A DNA stretch of 24,070 nt, from assembly GCA_002633005.1 (NCBI GenBank), contig NMRA01000093.1, forward strand, positions 1,015,296-1,039,365, written 5' to 3'. The stretch comes from Phoronis australis (Eukaryota; Phoronida; Phoronidae). This document shows, one piece after another, positions 1 to 9,351 of this stretch (position 1 is its first letter; the number at the start of each line of letters is the position of its first letter). The notes beneath the pieces were generated by a model. It ran no database searches, was not told where the DNA came from, and saw only the letters and a program-made list of their open reading frames with translations. The position numbers were made by a program, and so were the translations under genes.

Positions 1-2431
1 ATGTTGCAAGTCGTTATGAATTCAAATGACTGCCATTTTTGTGAAAATTACATTTTTGATGGTGCCTTACGATTTGTAATTACTCTTAAACAACAGAAAG
101 ATTAATCATCATTTTTAAATGACCCAAGTCTTCATTTCTTCTATTGGAAGAAAATTTAAAAGTCTGAGAAACGGTTCCCACCTTAGACTAGAAGTATTCT
201 TGACAGACCCATGAACCTGTAATTGGAGTTTAAAATTGCTGAAAGTATCAAAATTAAAAAGGCTTGAAAATGGGTAACAAAGGTTTGAAGTTGTCTCAAA
301 AAGCCTGTATATTTTGCAGACAAGTGATGCGTTTAAAGAATTGTTATGGCTACGAATAAAAAATAAAGACACAGTTTTATGCAATGCTTATTATATACAC
401 CCGTGGTTTCTGAAAATAGTAATTATTTAATTTCATGTGAAACTGTAGAGCAGTCACCATATAATTTTGAAAAACAGGGATAACATTTTTGATCCAATCT
501 GGAATACTTAATTATTCATATTTCAATATTTTTTCCAGGTTCAGTGACATTTTAAGGCCACTTCAAGCTGTATCATAGACAAGCTTTGTTACTCCGTTCT
601 CTTCCCACAGCACTCCCACACACCAGCAGTGCTGCATGGCACAATGTGCAAGTCAGTGGCCCTGGAGAAATGTGAATCGCAGCACTAAGTTACCATAAGA
701 CAGTGTGCCATTGGACTGTCTGTGTATTCAGACGAACTATATCTGACTGCTACACAAGTAAGCCTTGTTGGTGAGGATGCCCTTTCATAGGCAATGAGTC
801 ATGTGTGGACAAAAGCTTATTTCCGTTCCTGGAAGAAACATGAGGGACTGAAGCTAAAGAAGACCTAGTGACACTCTGGTCTACTTCAAGGGTCTGATTT
901 TGGGCTCAAAAGGATTCAAGTGATATGCTGCTGTGTTAACCTTCAAGGGTCTAATTGTGGATGTTATTGAGGCTGAATGAGGTTACATGAAAGAAAGCCA
1001 CGGGTCGCAACTAGACCTTTTTTACAAGCACTTCTATAGGCCATTGAAACTAGATCCCAGTGAAATGAAAGCCAAAAGCTGAGTGACATTAAAGTTTCCT
1101 TTCAGAAGAAAGGCTTTATACTATTGGTAAAAACATTTCAATTTGGTACACATTATGGGGAAATGACATTCAGTGACTGCATCGATTGTCTCATTGTATG
1201 TTTTCAATTGGAGCTAGCTGGATAAGAATCTGCTATGCACAAGATTCGAGAATAAACAATTATCAGTGTATTTAAAAACAACTGGCAAACTGAAAAAGCA
1301 CAGAAAGAAACAACATTGCGACGGAGTCCATAATCAGGCATATCAAGTGCTAATTTCTGAATGATGTTCAATTCTCTCAGGTTATTGCTGAAGGATTGCT
1401 TTTCACTTTGTCCAAAGGTAAAATAGGTGGTCGGGTGGTTGGTTTCAGTTGTTTTCGCTCACCTGTAACAGAATAGTCGGAAAAATATTAGCAAATTGTA
1501 AAGGAAAACACAGGACAAAACTACTTTTGTAAGGCAGAACATACTTGACGTTTCATCTTCATGTTTATGTGTAGAAACTAATAACATTTGTACCCAAGTC
1601 TTATTTAATATCTGAATTAAAATATGTGAAACAGGCTAAAAGTGATTTAACAATGTGTATTTTTCATGACACTTAAAATGTGCTTCTGATCTCAACAAGT
1701 AAAATTCATTCTAGGAGTCAATTTTTCTTCCAATACAATGTTACGACATTTATTAAATTAAGGCTTATTCATGTCGATTCGATAACTGATCTGGTAGCCC
1801 TGGGGGTGGAGTCCGCGATAAAATAAGGAAATTCACACATTTTATTGGAAACAGCATAGTTTTGAAGAGAAACTGCTGTGAAAAAGTCACCATTGACTTC
1901 TGTGCATCACGTACCATACACCTCTTATTTTGGGAGCACTCCAACCCAGTATAATAGGAATATGTGCTGCTAGCCTACCCAGCATCGGGTGAGTTTTCTA
2001 AAAGGAACACTAGTTCCCCTCAATAAACCTGTTATTCAGTGGGGTAACTGGTGGGAATAACATCACCGAACGATGTTGATAGAAACTTGATTGCTAAAAA
2101 CTTACCAAGTCAGTAACGTTGTGTAGTTTCCGAATGGAACTGCATAGTCATAGAGCACACACGGGGCTTCAGCATCCACACACTTTTTGTCAATTAGTTG
2201 ACCCTTTTGACCACAATTGTCCACAAATATAGTAACCTTAGGTCTTTTGGGAATTTGTGGCCACCTGTCGAAGACTTGCACCAGGGAAATTAGCAGTAAT
2301 GAGGCTTAGCGCGACGACGTATTTTGATAACAATTCCATCTTTTACCTGCAGTTGTTTACATGCAGACAGCCACGCATGCGCAATTCAATCACCACTAGT
2401 ACAGCAGCGACACCGCAAGAATTCTCCGAAA
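1..2431. other. AT-rich stretch, no gene recognised
   Basis: I see no coherent coding region, RNA gene or repeat structure here. Open frames are short, on both strands, with no recognisable motif. Bases 530-1130 are slightly richer in GC and give short protein-like stretches, but stops interrupt all six frames and no family is recognised. A match to the NRF-1 consensus with one mismatch (CACGCATGCGCA, 2372-2383) lies near the right edge, without a convincing gene beside it. Confidence 0.5.
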
Positions 2432-2934
2432 AGCCCCATTACCCAACCATAAACTGCAGTAAACAACTTTGTCTGTACATACTGTCCAATTTTCAAAATG
2501 CATTAACCAACAGTTTTCGTTAAATACAAATACCAGAGTTGTATTCAGATGGAAAAAACAACCAAGTTTGATTTTCGATTTCTAAAAATCGATGAACTAT
2601 TAGGCTAAAAACTACAAACATTGAGTATGATAGAGGATAAACGATTGTGCGTATTGATATACTCGGTGATTTACAAACACTGATCAGAGTTAACAATATC
2701 ACCTGGATTATTCTTTTAATATATACAACAAAGCTACATTGAAACATCTATAAACAACACACAGTGACTAAATTAGATGTCATTAACTTTTACAAAATTG
2801 GTTATGGCCCAGTGCATGCCAAACTACTTTACTCCAGGAGTAGTACACTAACCGGAACACTGCTATTTGCGGAAATGCGCCAGTTTTGATAGATAGCTTG
2901 TAGTTGTAATGGAACACCTGTGAAGACAACTAAG

Positions 2935-3039
2935 ATGGCTAGCTTTGTAGTCAAGGAGAAAGTGCAAGCAGTGGATGAGGTTGGTCGGTGGGCAAGATCT
3001 GTGATTTCATTTTTTATGACTGAGGAAAAGCTAAAATAG
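2935..3039 (+). CDS. Short ORF in arm A, 34 codons, unknown
   Basis: An ATG in a good context (ACTAAGATGGCT) opens 34 codons ending at TAG. The peptide includes VDEVGRWARSVISFF. I do not recognise a family. The sister arm A' carries the matching frame on the minus strand (3834-3920), with the core VDEVDRWARAVISF kept. There a run of T one base shorter moves the frame into an early TGA. A shared frame in two diverged copies is mild support for a former coding exon. The length, the amino-acid changes and the lack of splice context argue against a working gene. It may be a captured gene fragment with its 3' end, since an AATAAA follows about 100 bases later. Confidence 0.25.
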   Translation: MASFVVKEKVQAVDEVGRWARSVISFFMTEEKLK

Positions 3040-3145
3040 TTACCGGTATGTAGTTATCTCAACCAAAATTGTCCAGAGGTTCCAAATCTTCAGTTTGGCT
3101 ACCATCATACTTACGCTTTTGTATATATTTTATGATTTGAGTTTT

Positions 3146-3151
3146 AATAAA
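3146..3151 (+). promoter_or_regulatory. Possible polyadenylation signal AATAAA
   Basis: AATAAA follows the short ORF in arm A and is kept in the inverted arm A' (minus strand, around 3708-3713), next to ATTGAACTTG in both. It could mark the 3' end of the gene fragment that was copied into the arms. In AT-rich DNA the hexamer alone is weak evidence. Confidence 0.3.
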
Positions 3152-3171
3152 AATTGAACTTGGAACTAATG

Positions 3172-3688
3172 GCAGGTCATGTGGAGAATTTCTGGGTTAC
3201 ATTGGTCACCACTCTGTTTCCCTAATCCCCAGACAACTTTTATGATGGCTATTCATCATGTCCTTTGATGTAGATCTGAGCTAATGAAGTGGAAGGTAAT
3301 AGCTAGTACTACTTACTTAACAATGCTGGTTGTTATTACACCCAAATCAGTTTTCTCTGGCATTTGCACAGAGTTAAAGCCTGCAATGTGGAGAGTAGTT
3401 TTAACTTGGTACATTTTAAATATTACAAAAAGACAAAAAACTAATTTACGTTGATCTTGACATAGGACCACTTCGATCCCAACTTTGGTTTTAAATGTTT
3501 CATACCTGTTTTCATTACTTTATTTTTAATACTCCTGTTTACTTGTTTTTTTTCTCACCAGTTAGGGTTGCTAACTTTTTATTTTTTTTAATGAAGTATC
3601 AAAACAACTTAGAAGTCAGTTGAAAACCTATCCCTGACTTTTCCAGATTACAGCTACACCAAACATGTCACAGTAAACAAAACTTTAT
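3172..3688 (+). repeat. Repeat B, loop of the A/A' palindrome
   Basis: This 517-bp segment separates the arms A and A'. It is itself a repeat: its reverse complement recurs as B' at 4581-4756 plus 9352-9735, where a gypsy element splits it. Matching blocks include GTTGTCTGGGGATTAG (reverse strand here) and GTTGTCTGGGGCTTAG in B'. No coding potential is seen. It acts as the intact, unoccupied version of the retrotransposon target site. Confidence 0.85.
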
Positions 3689-4424
3689 CATTAGTTCAAG
3701 TTCAATCTTTATTAGAACTCAAATCATAAAATATATACAAAAGCGCAAATATGATGATAGCCAAACTGAAGATTTGGAACCTCTGGACAATTTTGGTAGC
3801 AGTAACTACATAACTATTCTAGCTTTTCCTCAGTCATAAAAATGAAATCACAGCTCTTGCCCACCGATCAACCTCATCCACTGTGTGCACTCTCTCGTTT
3901 ACTACAAAGCTATCCATCATCTTGTCTTCACATACGTGTTTTCCTTTACAACTACAATTCATCAAAACTGGCGCATTTCTGAAAATATCAGTTGTCCGGT
4001 TAGTGTGTTACTCCTCGAGTAAAGTAGTTTGGAATGCCTTGGACCATAAGCGATGTTTTAAAAGTTATTGGCATCTAATTTAGTCACTGAATGTTGTTTA
4101 AAGATGTTTCAATGTAGCTTAGGTGTATATTAAAAGAATTATCCACGTGATATTGTTAACTCTGATCAGCGTTTGTAAATCCATTGAGTATATCAATACG
4201 CAGTCGTTTATCTTCAATCGTACCCAATGTTCGTAGTTTTCAGCCTAATGGTTCATCAATTTTTAAAAATCCAAAACGACACTTGGTTGTTTTTTCATCT
4301 GAATACAGCTGTGGTACTTATTTTTAACGAAAACTGTTGCTTAATGCATTTTGAAAATTCGCCAGTATGTACAGGCAGATTATGTTTATTACAGTGTATG
4401 GTCGGTTGATTACACTTAGTGGGG
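3689..4424 (-). repeat. Right arm (A') of the large inverted repeat
   Basis: This is the inverted copy of 2432-3171. The inner edge begins at CATTAGTTCAAGTTC, pairing with the end of arm A. The outer edge fades near 4405-4424. Many scattered substitutions separate the two arms. The reversed matching copy of the short ORF and its AATAAA lie inside. Confidence 0.85.
3834..3920 (-). pseudogene. Minus-strand counterpart of the arm A short ORF
   Basis: It reads 28 codons from ATGATGG to TGA on the minus strand and aligns with the 34-codon ORF in arm A. About two thirds of positions agree, including VDEV, RWAR and VISF. Loss of one T in a homopolymer puts TGA earlier than in arm A. Most visible differences change the amino acid, so I see no sign of selection on the protein. 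Confidence 0.25.
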
Positions 4425-4580
4425 TCTTGCTAGCACCGGAAAATGCGGTCATCGCAACAGAGTCTAACTCTGGCGCTGCCCTTTCTTTGATCCTGGTAAA
4501 AGCCGCTTAGAAGGACGAGCGGTGAAAAGTCATGCATCTCTTTAGAAATGCGTGACTTTCGTGTAAGCACATTATTCATG
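4425..4580. other. Spacer between A' and B', with a 12-bp hairpin
   Basis: This stretch matches neither A nor B. It contains a stem of 12 bp with one G-T style mismatch (4526-4537 with 4548-4559, around AAAGTCATGCAT) and a 10-base loop. No gene is seen. Confidence 0.5.
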
Positions 4581-4637
4581 GCAAGTGTAGTTTTATTTGC
4601 TGTGACATGTTTGGTGTAACTGTAATCTGGAAAATTC

Positions 4638-4695
4638 AGGGATGGGTTCATAATTAACTGACTTCTAGGGATGGGTTCATAATTAACTGACTTCT
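4638..4695 (+). repeat. Perfect tandem duplication, 2 x 29 bp
   Basis: Copies at 4638-4666 and 4667-4695 are identical (start AGGGATGGGTTCATAATTAA, end GACTTCT). The paralogous B segment has one copy only, so this is a recent local duplication or an assembly artefact. Confidence 0.9.
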
Positions 4696-4751
4696 AAGTT
4701 GTACTGAATACTTCGTTCAAACACAAAATAAAAAGATAGCAATCCTAACTG

Positions 4752-4756
4752 GTTAC
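4752..4756 (+). repeat. Left target-site duplication GTTAC
   Basis: GTTAC directly precedes TGTGGTATACC of the 5' LTR and recurs at 9347-9351 directly after the 3' LTR. Removing the element and one copy restores the continuity seen in repeat B. Confidence 0.9.
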
Positions 4757-5211
4757 TGTGGTATACCCTGCTCACTAGTTTGTGAGATCACCACGAGAAG
4801 TCTCTGGTAGCGCGGCTTCCGGGGAATCGCGTTTTTAGTTAAGTAGAGTAGAAAATATATCTGAAACTAAATAAGGCGATCCAGATCCTCCCAAGGATAC
4901 TATTGTTTCATGAAATGAAGAATATAAATCGGTAAATAAAACAACAAGAATGGATCAACTGAAATTTGAAATTTTCGGATGTAAAAACTTCCTTTGTCAA
5001 CAAAAACAGAAATAAAGTAAAATCAAACACAAAATGACAATTGACATATAAGATATGGTGTAACGAATATGATACATTTTTGCGTAAAAAAATTTTTTAA
5101 TGACATATTTTAAGAAGTTTCAGTTGATCCATTCTTGTTGTTTTATTTACCGATTTATATAGTTAAGTAGAAATATACTGTTTTCTTAGTTGTTATTAGT
5201 AATACACTACA
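4757..5211 (+). repeat. 5' LTR, split by a later insertion
   Basis: The LTR is 455 bp, but only about 131 bp are LTR proper; the rest is a later insertion between 4847 and 5160. It aligns with the 3' LTR from TGTGGTATACC to CACTACA. AGTTAAGTAG appears on both sides of the insertion (4837-4846 and 5161-5170). Confidence 0.9.
4922..5160. mobile_element. MITE-like element with 43-bp perfect TIRs
   Basis: The arms 4922-4964 and 5118-5160 are perfect inverted repeats of 43 bp, starting ATATAAATCGG and ending CCGATTTATAT. The 153-bp centre is AT-rich and non-coding. The element sits inside the 5' LTR and is absent from the 3' LTR, so it arrived after the retrotransposon. Its left limit is unclear: another 75 bases (4847-4921) also lack a counterpart in the 3' LTR. 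The repeated AGTTAAGTAG may be a 10-bp target duplication of the whole 4847-5160 insert, or a partial LTR duplication. No transposase is present, and the superfamily is not assigned. Confidence 0.75.
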
Positions 5212-5212
5212 A

Positions 5213-5232
5213 ACTGGCGACGAGGATGGCCC
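5213..5232 (+). promoter_or_regulatory. Probable primer-binding site of the gypsy element
   Basis: The first bases after the 5' LTR, CTGGCGACGAGG, occupy the place where reverse transcription is primed by a host tRNA. I cannot name the tRNA from memory, so this call rests on position only. Confidence 0.45.
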
Positions 5233-6103
5233 ATCTGAGGAACCTGCAAATGTTTGATGCTTCGGCTGAACTGTGGAGTACTTATGAGCCGAGCAGTATT
5301 TTCAGTTAAATGACATTGCAGGCGATAAGCGAGTCCCTGCCATCCTTACGTTCATGAGGCAGGAGGCCTATGGTATTTTACGCAGTCTGACAACGCCGGA
5401 TCTTCCCAAGGACAAAACATACTCGCAGATAGTGAAGTTGTCAGAGGAACATTATGAACCAAAGCCTTTGGAAATCTCGGCACGTTTTCGTTTTACCAGG
5501 CGTGTTCAGAAGGAGCGTGAGAGTGTCACTGACTTCATTACCGATCTGCGGCGGTTGTCATTGCTTTGTGGCTATGGGGATAATCTCAACATGGCGCTTT
5601 GTGACCAGTTTGTGTTAGGCCTTCGGGATGAAGGGACATTAACTAAACTGTAAAAAGTTGACAAACTGACTCTGGATCAAGCTGTGCAAATGGCCCATGT
5701 GGCGGAGTGTTCTGTTAAAGATGCACACGAGTTTCAAGCGGAGGCTTCTGCCGCGGTGAGTGGCCCTGCATCTGTTCACCGAGTCTTCGCTAAGTCCGAC
5801 GGCCGTGGTGCCAGCCGCTACAAAGTGACTCCTACCCTCTCTAGCGTTAGTAAGCACAGTGGTTCTTGTTTTCACTGTGGAGGTAAACACAACGAACATT
5901 CTCGTCGACATGAAGGTGCCACATGTTATAAATGTGGGGAGGTTGGACATATTAAACCTATGTGTAAGTTAGAGTATGTTAAAACTGATTCGGGATCTAT
6001 CAATAACGTGAGGCTTGGTGACCCTGATAATTTGCATTTGTATTACTGTGGGGCTGATGGAAGAGCCTCCAGTTTATGTAGCTGTAAATGTTGCTGGCCA
6101 TGA
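5226..6103 (+). pseudogene. gag: Degenerate gag (capsid and nucleocapsid)
   Basis: Gag forms the particle that packages the element's RNA. The likely start is ATG 5226 (GAGGATGG), just after the LTR. The first 20 codons are followed by a frame change near 5287, after which the frame is open to TAA at 5651-5653 and continues in the same frame to 6103. The capsid part shows FRFTRRVQKERESVTDFITDL and CDQFVLGLRDE, typical of gypsy gag. The nucleocapsid has a regular zinc knuckle, CYKCGEVGHIKPMC (C-x2-C-x4-H-x4-C), preceded by a second, degenerate cluster starting CFHCGGKH. The pair of clusters is typical of Mag-like elements. The C-terminal part overlaps the start of pol in another frame. At least one frameshift and one stop make it non-functional. 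Confidence 0.85.
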
Positions 6104-6665
6104 CATTTCTATGGACGTAGACTTTGGCGCTGCACATACCACCATCGGTGAAGACCTTTACAAGGCGAGTTTTTCGCAATTTCATCGGGAGCCTCCAAAT
6201 GTTACTCTTTGCGGGTATGACGAAGTACCCGTGCCCTTGCTTGGTGTTATTGAGGTGCCAGTCACATTTAAAGAGCAGCCCTCGAGAAAATTGCCTTTCA
6301 TTGTGGTTAAGGGAAACCGTCCTTCGCTGTTTCGTAGGAATTGGATACGAGAATTGGAAGTTAACTGGAATTCCCTCCTCAAGTTATCTCATGAACTGCA
6401 AAATATTGATCTCCTTATGGCAAAGTACAAAAACCTGTTTATTGGTAATGGCGAGGGAATTCGAGACTTCACTGCGTCTATCAAGCTTAAACCTAATGCA
6501 AAAGTCACGTTTCAAAAAGCTCGTCCCATTATTTATTCAATTCAGGAGTCAGTAGAGGCCGACCTCAGTCGCATGGAACAATGTGGTGTTGTGGAGCGTG
6601 TGGAACATAGTAACTGGGCGTCGCCCACTGTGAACGTCGTGTCTGTGGCGACTACAAATTATTGA
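6045..6665 (+). pseudogene. pol: Pol, protease and N-terminal reverse transcriptase
   Basis: This frame carries an aspartic protease and the start of reverse transcriptase. The protease active-site region reads VDFGAAHTTIG near 6117-6149. Retropepsins need D-T/S-G, so the T-to-F change should destroy catalysis. Further on come KARPIIYSIQESVEADLSRM and CGVVERVEHSNWASP, the fingers region of gypsy RT. The coding frame breaks near 6640: the expected CGDYKLLNTQ continues in a second frame and later RT sequence in a third. Its frame relative to gag is +1 (or -2), but in a decayed copy this cannot be taken as programmed frameshifting. Confidence 0.85.
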
Positions 6666-6667
6666 AC

Positions 6668-7644
6668 ACTCAGAGGATGACAAATATCCGTTACCTAATA
6701 CCCAAGACTTGTTTGCCAAGTTGGCACGTGACGATTCTACACCGTGTGTGTTCTCTTCGCTTGATTTGGTGGGTGCATTTAATCATTTGCGATAAGATGG
6801 CCATTCTTCAGACTTTCTCAGCTTGAACACTCACAAGTATTTGTTGCAACCACGCCGTCTAACATTTGGAGTACAGACGGCACCATCCATTTTCCAGGCT
6901 ACCATGGATAAACTTTTGTCCAGTATCAATAACGGTATATGTTTCATCGGCGACATTTTAGTGATAGGCCATTCCCTAGAGCAACACCATCGCACTCTCG
7001 AACTGGTGTTTGCACATCTCAGCAAATATAATATAAAGCTGAACAGATCAAAGTGTATTTTTGCTATGCCGGAGATCCAGTTTCTCGGACACTCCTTGTC
7101 AGTGGATGGCGTGCAACCCTTAGCCGACAAAGTGGCGGCTATCTCACAGGTTCCTCGACCTAAAAATGTGGATGAACTAAAATCGTTTCTCGTAATGGTG
7201 AACTATTATGGCAAGTTCATTCGTAATTCGTCTACTCTGTTACACCCTTTGTATGCACTGCTGCATGGGGATGTCGAATGGCATTGGAGTGATGCCTGCG
7301 ATAAGTCATTTGTTGAATGTAAGCGCCAGCTATTAAGTGATCATGTGTTAGTGCGTTACGATCCCAGAAGACCGCTTCTTCTAAGCTGCGATGCTAGTTC
7401 CTATGGCGTGGGAGCGGTTTTAAGCCACAAGATGCCTGATGGTTCGGATAAACCGATTGCATTCGCTTCCCGAACACTTAGTTCTGCAGAGAAGAACTAT
7501 GCACAAGTCGAGAAAGAGGGACTAGCTCTGATTTTTGGTGTGAAGTGTTTTCACATGTATCTGATCGGATGTTCACTCTTGCGACTGACTACGAGTCCCT
7601 TACTCGCATTTTTGGGCACTGGTGTAATCCGGTTACCATTTTGA
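6668..7644 (+). pseudogene. pol: Pol, RT palm/thumb and RNase H
   Basis: RT copies the element RNA into DNA and RNase H removes the RNA strand. Motif A is seen as SSLDLVGAF near 6757-6783. It is followed by an in-frame TAA at 6793-6795. The palm then continues with NTHKYLLQPRRLTFGVQTAP. The catalytic YxDD box reads FIGD (6943-6954), so one essential aspartate is replaced by glycine. The connection segment has FLGHSLSVDGVQP and ELKSFLVMVNYYGKFI. RNase H begins at LLLSCDASSYGVGAVLSH near 7378 and continues with FASRTLSSAEKNYAQVEKEG. Near 7575 a further frameshift moves the expected late RNase H aspartate into another frame. The enzyme is inactive on sequence grounds. Confidence 0.9.
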
Positions 7645-7651
7645 GATAGTG

Positions 7652-8640
7652 CACAAGTGATCACATCTGAATGCAAATGCTGATGCATTGAGTCATCTTC
7701 CCGTGGATCAGCCAGAAACTGCGTCTAAAGTGGAGACCTACTCGATTCACTTTGTTACCATGGACTCTATTCCAGTAACGGCATATGAGATCCATGATTC
7801 TACCCGTAAGGACCCAATTCTTTCAAGGGTATATGATTTTGTGTCGCATGGCTGGCCTGATCATGTCGATAGTATTGAACTGCAACTGCATTTTGTGAGC
7901 AGAGATGAATTGTCACTTGAAGATGGATGCCTTTTGTGTGGCCATTGAGTTATTATACCAGCCAAGTTTCAAGCTAAACTTATGTCGGATTTGCATGATT
8001 TGTATACCGGTATGGTGCGGATGAAATCGATCGCCAGGGGTTACTTTTGGTGGCCTGGCCTGGATAAGGAGATTGATGATTTAGTGCGTTCGTGTGGTTA
8101 TTGTGCTCGATTTCGTAACATGCCAAAACCTTCGCCATTGATTCCGTGGCCATGGGCAACCAGGCCCTGGCAGAGAATACACATCGATTATGCTGAAAAG
8201 GATGGTAAGGATTATCTTATTGTTGTGGATAGCCACTCCAAGTGGTTGGAGGTGTTTCCCATGTTGGGAATGACTTCAACTCACACCATTGTGAAATTAC
8301 GTCAGCTGTTCGCGTCTAACGGCTAGCCCTATGAGCTTGTGTCAGATAGCGGCCCACAGTTTCGATCTGCAGAATTTGAGACATTTCTACGCTTGAATGG
8401 TGTCAGGCACACATTCAGTCCCATTTATCATCCTGCTAGTAATGGACAGGCGGAACGTTATGTGCAGATTTTCAAAGACAAGTTGGACAAATCTGATACA
8501 CGCTTGCCATTGTCGCATCACTTGTCGAACTTGTTGTTCTCATATCGCAACACGCCATATTCTGTCACTGACAAAACTTCAGCCGAACTATTTCTGAAAC
8601 GTGCTCCGCGCACTAAGCTCACCCTGCTGAAACTGAACTT
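7652..8640 (+). pseudogene. pol: Pol, integrase
   Basis: Integrase inserts the DNA copy into the host. The linker HLNANADALSHLP (near 7668) precedes the integrase, as in other gypsy elements. One frame then runs on with two in-frame stops, TGA at 7946-7948 and TAG at 8324-8326. The zinc-binding domain reads LHDLYTGMVRMKSIARGYFW and CGYC. The second histidine of the HHCC motif appears as tyrosine, while both cysteines remain. The catalytic core keeps its acidic triad: HIDYA near 8180, SDSGPQF near 8342, and NGQAERY near 8438-8460. The core is therefore better preserved than the RT active site. Confidence 0.9.
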
Positions 8641-8719
8641 ACAGGAATTTGTGGAAAGGAAGCAGAGTTGCCAGAAATCCACTCATGATGGTCAAACACT
8701 TAAACTGCGACAGCACAAT

Positions 8720-9092
8720 CTTTATCAACATGTGCGCGTTCAGCAAACTCGCGGTGGGAAGGAGAAATGGATTCCAGGTGTTAATTGTCACCAAGGTTAC
8801 TGGACCATTGACATATGTAGTGCGAGTGTATGGAAACAATTATCATTTCGTACATGCTGATCACCTTAATGCAGATGATTCTTCTATGCCTGAACGCGTT
8901 GAACTTAATTCAGAGCAGATATCTGTGGACCAGGCACTGACTGTGGCTAGTGATTCACCAGCTGAACCAGTCAGTGTTTCAAACACGCATTCAGACTCCG
9001 GATTTCTGGACTCTGCACCTGCATCACCTGAACCGGTGTCATTGCGCAGGTCCACTCGTGTTACTAAGGCACTGGACAGATTGGATTTGTGA
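8720..9092 (+). pseudogene. pol: Pol C-terminal tail after integrase
   Basis: After a frame change between about 8640 and 8780, the last part of pol is open to TGA ending at 9092. It shows TKVTGPLTYVVRVYGNNYHF and HADHL, the usual region after the integrase core. A Ser/Pro-rich spacer and the closing basic motif LRRSTRVTKALDRL follow. The same kind of closing motif, VTRTGREIKKPSRF, recurs at 19709-19750 in a second element. No envelope gene follows: 9093-9202 is non-coding. Confidence 0.8.
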
Positions 9093-9202
9093 CTTAGCTG
9101 AACATTAGTTTAAGTGTATTTGTAGTTCTCCTTGGAACTTCAGTGTTAATGGTGACGGAACTTTATTTTAAGGACATTTAAGCGATTTGTTAGTCTCGTG
9201 TT

Positions 9203-9213
9203 GGAGGGAGGAG
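9203..9213 (+). promoter_or_regulatory. Polypurine tract of the gypsy element
   Basis: GGAGGGAGGAG abuts the TGTGG start of the 3' LTR, the position used to prime plus-strand DNA synthesis. Confidence 0.9.
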
Positions 9214-9346
9214 TGTGGTATACCCTGCTCACTAGTTTGTGAGATCACCACGAGAAGTCTCTGGTAGCGCGGCTTCTGGGGAATCACGTGTTTTTAATTA
9301 AGTAGAAATATACTCTTTTCTTAGTTATTATTAGTAATACACCACA
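9214..9346 (+). repeat. 3' LTR, 133 bp
   Basis: It runs from TGTGGTATACC to ACACCACA and is followed by the target duplication GTTAC (9347-9351). It lacks the insertion present in the 5' LTR. The LTR is short for gypsy elements. Apart from the insertion, I count six substitutions, mostly transitions, and a 2-bp indel against the 5' LTR. Confidence 0.93.
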
Positions 9347-9351
9347 GTTAC
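9347..9351 (+). repeat. Right target-site duplication GTTAC
   Basis: It matches 4752-4756. Confidence 0.9.

Larger units (their letters stand above)
2432..3171 (+). repeat. Left arm (A) of a large inverted repeat
   Basis: This arm pairs with 3689-4424 as an imperfect palindrome centred near 3428. Clear paired blocks are 2541-2563 with 4285-4306, the block around 2768 with that around 4086, and 3063-3108 with 3751-3796. The block CCAAAATTGTCCAGAGG is exact in both arms. The outer boundary near 2432-2450 is fuzzy, because similarity fades over about 20 bases. The arms differ by many substitutions and small indels, so the duplication is not recent. The arm carries a short ORF and a polyadenylation-like signal, listed separately. 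Confidence 0.85.
4581..4756 (-). repeat. Inverted repeat copy B', first part
   Basis: It matches the reverse complement of the right part of B (about 3560-3688), for example CTGTAATCTGGAAAA and the block around GTGACATGTTTGGTGTA. It stops at the target site of the gypsy element and resumes at 9352. Within it a 29-bp segment is duplicated head to tail. Confidence 0.85.
4757..9346 (+). mobile_element. Ty3/gypsy LTR retrotransposon, Mag-like, degenerate
   Basis: A complete but dead LTR element. LTRs begin TGTGG and end CACTACA or CACCACA. Flanking GTTAC occurs at 4752-4756 and 9347-9351, and the intact B repeat shows the unoccupied site. Domain order is gag with zinc knuckles, protease, reverse transcriptase, RNase H, integrase, which is the Ty3/gypsy order. 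Two cysteine clusters in the nucleocapsid and short LTRs fit the Mag branch, although I infer this from motif style without an alignment. No envelope-like ORF lies between integrase and the 3' LTR. By eye the LTRs differ at six bases plus a 2-bp indel, so insertion was not very recent. Frameshifts and stops run through gag and pol. Confidence 0.93.

Noticed and set aside
115-384. 89-codon minus-strand frame
   Set aside because: AT-rich, no motif, no splice or promoter context; likely chance.
2257-2523. 88-codon plus-strand frame
   Set aside because: Starts at a non-ATG codon, has no domain, and runs into arm A, whose sister copy does not keep the frame.
6124-6555. 143-codon frame overlapping protease/RT
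   Set aside because: A shadow of pol in another frame; the retropepsin and RT motifs lie in the other frame.
9093-9202. Possible envelope gene after integrase
   Set aside because: Only about 110 non-coding bases lie between the pol stop and the polypurine tract.
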